From Chloromonas sp. AAM2 (Eukaryota > Chlorophyta > Chlorophyceae > Chlamydomonadales > Chlamydomonadaceae): a DNA stretch of 24,197 nt. Both the position numbers and the translations under genes were made by a program. Positions within the stretch are counted from its first letter, which is position 1; each line of letters begins with the position of its first letter. Below, in pieces: positions 20,645-24,197 of the stretch. The notes beneath the pieces were generated by a model. The model worked only from the letters and a program-made list of their open reading frames with translations. It ran no database searches and was not told the origin of the DNA. The stretch spans positions 132,646-156,842 of the forward strand of contig QAXH01006671.1 in assembly GCA_004335635.1 (NCBI GenBank). Reading direction: 5' to 3'.

Positions 20645-23188
20645 TCACCCTTTTTCTTTTATCAGATCAATTGCTTTACTCATGGTGAAATCTTCCGGGG
20701 CTTCTCCTTTTGGCAAGCTAATATTCTTTTTCCCGTGTTTTATATAAGGACCATATCGTCCGGTCATTACACGGATTTGTTTATCAGTATCTGGATGTTT
20801 ACCCAGGTCTTTGATCTCGTTACTCCCACGGGTTGATTTCTTTTTCTGTGCCAGTAATTCCACTGCTCGGTCCAATTCGATATCCAGCACACTATCTGAT
20901 TTCGGAATAGATTTGAATTTGCCATCATGCACCACATACGGTCCATAGCGGCCAACGCCCGCTTTTACCACTTTATCGTCCTCGGGATGTTCACCCAGCT
21001 TTCGTGGTAATTCCAATAATTGTAAGGCTAAATCCAGGTCAACATCCTTTGGTTCCATCCCTTTAAGCAGAGACACCCGCTTGGGCTTTTTATTATCCTC
21101 TGTAACTTCACCCCGCTGTACATAAGGCCCATATCGACCAGATAGCAGAAATATGGGTTCACCTGAATCCGGATCATGTCCAATCGGTTTGTCTTGTTCT
21201 TCCGATATTTTGATCAATTCCTCCAGCTTTTCAGGTGATATATCACTTGGATCCATATCATTGGGCAGGGAAGTGGTTACTTCTTCCCCGTTTTTCGTCA
21301 TTCTTGCATAGGGCCCAAACCGGCCAACAGCAACTTTAATACCCTCCAATCCATCCAGCGGCAGATCCAGCAACTTGGCTTCCTGTGGATCAATTTTATC
21401 TTCCTGGGTATCTACTTTGGCTTTGAGTCCACTGTCGCCTTTGTAATAATCTTCGAGATATTTTACTGGATCTTGCGTTCCTTCAGCCACTGCATCCAGC
21501 TTATTCTCCAACTCAGAAGTAAAATCGCTGTCTACCAAGTCCGGAAAATGTTTTTCCAGAAGTGATGACACCGCAAAGGCGGTAAATGTAGGAATCAGGG
21601 TTTTTCCTTCACTTTTGGCATATCCCCGATCCTGAATGGTACTGATAATAGACGCATAAGTACTTGGGCGACCTACCCCTCTTTTTTCCAACTCTTTCAC
21701 CAGTGTAGCTTCGGTAAATCGTGCGGGAGGCTTGGTTTCATGGCTCACAAAATTCAAATCATCGAGCCCGGTTCCGTCTCCTTCTTTCATTTCAGGAAGG
21801 AAATTTTCCTGGTTTTCAAGTGCTGCTTCCGGGTCATCACTCCCCTCTACATAGGCCCGAAAATACCCGGGAAATAAAATCTTCTTTCCCCCGGCCCTGA
21901 AGTCAGCATCGGTTCCGTTATTAGTGGCACGGATGGTTACGTTGGTGAATTCCAGTTCCGCTTCAGCCATTTGTGTGGCAATGGTTCGTTTCCAGATCAG
22001 GTCGTATAATTTAAACTCACGCCCACTTAAACCGGCTTTTTCAGGCTTCACAAACCGTGACCCTGCCGGACGAATGGCTTCGTGTGCTTCCTGAGCTGCT
22101 TTTCCTTTTTTGCTGTAATTACGGACGCGTTCAAAAAGATACTCTTCCCCATATTCTTCTGTCACCGCATCGCGGGCAGCCCCAATGGCCTGACCTGAAA
22201 GTCGGGTAGAATCGGTACGCATGTAAGTAATAAATCCTTTTTCATACAGCTTCTGCGCCACACTCATGGTGTCTCGGGCTGAAAAGCCAAATTTCCGGTT
22301 GGCTTCCTGCTGTATGGTAGACGTGATAAACGGAGGTGCAGGATTTCTTTTTTGAGTTCGCACATCAACATTTATGACCGACCATTTTGCTTCTTTCAAA
22401 TCATCGACCAGTGAACTTGCCTTGTCCTCATCCAGCAGAACTACAGACTCGGGTTTCTTTAGCTTACCGGTATTCTCGTCAAAATCCTTGCCGCTTGCGA
22501 GTCGTTTTTCATGCAGGTGCGTCAAATCTGCATCAAACTTATAATCGTCTCCTTCTTTATGCAGTTGAGCTTTGAGATCGTAGTAAGTCGCGCTTTTAAA
22601 TTTCATCCGCTCTCGCTCGCGTTCTACCAAAAACTCTACTGCAACCGACTGCACTCGTCCCGCCGAAAGGCCCGGAGAGATTTTCTTCCAAAGCAGGGGA
22701 GAAACAGTATATCCAGCCAATCGGTCCAGTATTCTACGTGTTTCCTGAGCGTGTACCAAATTCATGTCAATGTCGCGAGTATTTTCCAGAGCATTCTGAA
22801 CCGCTTCCTTGGTAATTTCTCTAAAAGCCATTCGTTTAACCGGTACTTTTGGCTTAAGAATTTCCCTGAGGTGCCACGAGATAGCCTCTCCTTCACGATC
22901 TTCATCCGTTGCAAGAATGAGTTCATCAGCATCTTTCAATAACTTTTTGAGCTTGGTAACGACTTTCTTTTTTGAGGAAGGAATCACATAAAGAGGGTCA
23001 AAACGGTCGTCTACATTGATACCAAGATTCGACCAGCTTTCCTTTTTATATTTCGCAGGAATTTCCTTAGCTGAAGAAGGAAGATCACGAATATGACCCA
23101 TAGACGAATCTACCACATACCCTTTGGGTAAGTACTTCTTTATGGTTTTCGTTTTTGTTGGAGACTCGACAATGACAAGACTTTTCAT
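20645..23188 (-). CDS. topA: DNA topoisomerase I
   Basis: 847 residues. It is a type IA topoisomerase that relaxes negative supercoils. The Toprim domain starts at residue 1 (KSLVIVESPTKTKTIKKYL) and includes ATDEDREGEAISWHL. The active-site tyrosine is Tyr322 in FITYMRTDSTRLS (E. coli Tyr319), with HEAIRPAGS further on and VKELEKRGVGRPSTYASIISTIQ in the core. The C-terminal ~230 residues hold four Toprim-C-type repeats, each centred on G-[RV]-[FY]-GPY (GRFGPYARM, GRYGPYVQRG, GRYGPYVVHD, GRYGPYIKHG) instead of the zinc ribbons of E. coli TopA; I see no cysteine in this tail. It is 12 bp after the peroxiredoxin gene, likely one transcript. Confidence 0.96.
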   Translation of the reverse strand: MKSLVIVESPTKTKTIKKYLPKGYVVDSSMGHIRDLPSSAKEIPAKYKKESWSNLGINVDDRFDPLYVIPSSKKKVVTKLKKLLKDADELILATDEDREGEAISWHLREILKPKVPVKRMAFREITKEAVQNALENTRDIDMNLVHAQETRRILDRLAGYTVSPLLWKKISPGLSAGRVQSVAVEFLVERERERMKFKSATYYDLKAQLHKEGDDYKFDADLTHLHEKRLASGKDFDENTGKLKKPESVVLLDEDKASSLVDDLKEAKWSVINVDVRTQKRNPAPPFITSTIQQEANRKFGFSARDTMSVAQKLYEKGFITYMRTDSTRLSGQAIGAARDAVTEEYGEEYLFERVRNYSKKGKAAQEAHEAIRPAGSRFVKPEKAGLSGREFKLYDLIWKRTIATQMAEAELEFTNVTIRATNNGTDADFRAGGKKILFPGYFRAYVEGSDDPEAALENQENFLPEMKEGDGTGLDDLNFVSHETKPPARFTEATLVKELEKRGVGRPSTYASIISTIQDRGYAKSEGKTLIPTFTAFAVSSLLEKHFPDLVDSDFTSELENKLDAVAEGTQDPVKYLEDYYKGDSGLKAKVDTQEDKIDPQEAKLLDLPLDGLEGIKVAVGRFGPYARMTKNGEEVTTSLPNDMDPSDISPEKLEELIKISEEQDKPIGHDPDSGEPIFLLSGRYGPYVQRGEVTEDNKKPKRVSLLKGMEPKDVDLDLALQLLELPRKLGEHPEDDKVVKAGVGRYGPYVVHDGKFKSIPKSDSVLDIELDRAVELLAQKKKSTRGSNEIKDLGKHPDTDKQIRVMTGRYGPYIKHGKKNISLPKGEAPEDFTMSKAIDLIKEKG

Positions 23189-23200
23189 GCAATATCAGGG

Positions 23201-23677
23201 TTAGTTCAGTTTTTCGACCAGCTCTTTAAGTTCTCCGGCATGGTCTTTCGTATTCACTTTTTCGATAGTCCCCAAAATAGTACCATCTGTATCAATAACA
23301 AAGGCCGAACGGGAGGGGGCCTCATATTCATTACCGAACATTTTCTTCTGCACTACGGAATCCGTGGCTTCGGCGAATTTGTAATCTGGGTCAGATACCA
23401 GCGTGAAGTTAATTCCCTGTTTCTTAGCATATCGTTTGTGCGAACCGCATGTATCCTTACTGATCGCTACGAGATTATATCCATTTTTCGTGAACCATTC
23501 TGATTCATCGGCCAGGTCTTTGGTTTGGCGGTCACATCCACTCGTATTGTTCTTCATGTAAACAGATACAATGGTGGGCTTATCCAATAAATCCTGAAAA
23601 TTGATCTCCTTTTCTTCTCCATCCTGAACCGCTTTAACGGTAAAATTAAAGTTGGCCTTAGCTCCTGTTTCAATCAT
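23201..23677 (-). CDS. peroxiredoxin, Bcp/PrxQ type
   Basis: 158 residues. A thiol peroxidase that reduces hydrogen peroxide and organic peroxides using thioredoxin-like partners. The peroxidatic cysteine is probably Cys48 in SVYMKNNTSGCDRQTKDL, with Thr45 kept. The catalytic arginine is Arg123 in APSRSAFVID. The usual P-K-x-N-T-P-G-C-T motif is altered to M-K-N-N-T-S-G-C-D. The only other cysteine, Cys77 in SKDTCGSHKRYAKK, may serve as the resolving cysteine; the Cys+5 resolving residue of E. coli Bcp is absent. No signal peptide. It is the first gene of a likely pair with topA. Confidence 0.88.
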   Translation of the reverse strand: MIETGAKANFNFTVKAVQDGEEKEINFQDLLDKPTIVSVYMKNNTSGCDRQTKDLADESEWFTKNGYNLVAISKDTCGSHKRYAKKQGINFTLVSDPDYKFAEATDSVVQKKMFGNEYEAPSRSAFVIDTDGTILGTIEKVNTKDHAGELKELVEKLN

Positions 23678-24197
23678 GATATGAGGTGTTTCTTATAGTT
23701 ATAAATTGCTTTGGATTGAACTAACTAAAAGTACAAAGGGAATCGTTCGGTTTCAGCAGAATCACCATACGATCTGTCGATCTACAGAATCTATTTAGTT
23801 GATCAAGCGTATTCATATTTTGTCATATTCCCCTAAAACTTTTCAATCTTGAGCAAAGCGGAGACTTAGAAAATCCATAAGCGGAATTTGTATAAATCCG
23901 CGTAATCAAAAAATCCGCTAAATCCGCGCTTCCCCCGCCCAAAGAAAAATGTACCATTCATACAGCGACCATCACCCGAAGACCTCTACAGATTTCGAAA
24001 TTAATGTACTAACTGCAGCCATTTGAGAATTGAATTAGAAACCTTCTCAGCGCGGGCCACCAACCCCCGCCTTTGTTTCCTCCCCCGAGGGAGGAAGACG
24101 TGGTGGTGAGTTTTAAGTCTTTTAAATTGAATTAATAAGGGGTTTCAATTTTGCTGTATGTATAAAAAAGGTATATATTTTATACTATAGTGGATTT
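23678..24197. other. 520 bp without a gene; extragenic repeats
   Basis: I find no supported ORF. Three short copies of AAATCCGC lie at 23894-23901, 23911-23918 and 23920-23927, with an inverted GCGGAATT at 23881-23888. A perfect 8 bp stem TTCCTCCC-CCGA-GGGAGGAA spans 24077-24096, flanked by CCACC and GGTGG stretches that could extend the pairing. The last ~80 bases are very A+T rich. The next gene lies beyond the edge. Confidence 0.5.

Noticed and set aside
22511..22942. Plus-strand ORF of 143 residues within topA
   Set aside because: Fully antisense to conserved topA core sequence.

Overview
The window most resembles a chromosome segment from the Balneolia/Rhodothermia branch (Rhodothermota, a sister group of Bacteroidota). 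That placement is inference. It rests on two secreted proteins ending in T9SS-type sorting domains with the QNYPNPFNPST signature, a promoter of the TTG-N19-TAnnTTT type, the DUF3822-rsmD-coaD gene order, weak Shine-Dalgarno sites, and proteins of that general flavour throughout.

Left part (1-5800), accessory. A GAF-domain signalling gene runs off the left edge. Next comes an unusual block around an intact tRNA-Pro(GGG) at 1694-1767. On the minus strand a promoter is followed by a tRNA-Pro-like element, then the intact tRNA and its terminator. After these come two ~400 bp tandem units, each made of a small GIY-YIG nuclease ORF, a tRNA-Pro-like element and a terminator, and finally the stub of a third nuclease ORF. 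In all three tRNA-like elements the acceptor and D-arm sequences survive, but the anticodon arm and part of the T arm are replaced by palindromes of the form TCCCGA...TCGGGA. The nuclease reading frame ends inside the tRNA-like D arm. Beside this lie the N-terminal stub of a tyrosine recombinase, a large secreted GLUG-repeat protein and a fragment of a phage-type replication protein. I read this as a decayed integration hot spot at tRNA-Pro.

Middle (5800-13850). A secreted FG-GAP/VCBS-repeat protein whose signal peptide lies upstream of any canonical start codon is followed by core genes: mce and metK (probably one transcript), ruvB and ppk1. The 477 bp between metK and ruvB hold a terminator 50 nt before metK, a 17 bp inverted repeat that competes with a local hairpin, and several REP-like palindromes.

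Right part (13850-24197). An AT-rich gene of unknown function sits between ppk1 and an aspartate aminotransferase. It is followed by coaD, rsmD, a DUF3822 gene and a single-span, pseudopilin-like gene overlapping it by 4 bp, all on the minus strand. Then come a MATE transporter on the plus strand (TTG start), a 34-residue membrane peptide, topA and a Bcp-type peroxiredoxin. The last 520 bp carry no gene I can support, only short extragenic repeats.

The best candidate for something undescribed is the tRNA-Pro/GIY-YIG/palindrome array at about 765-1937.
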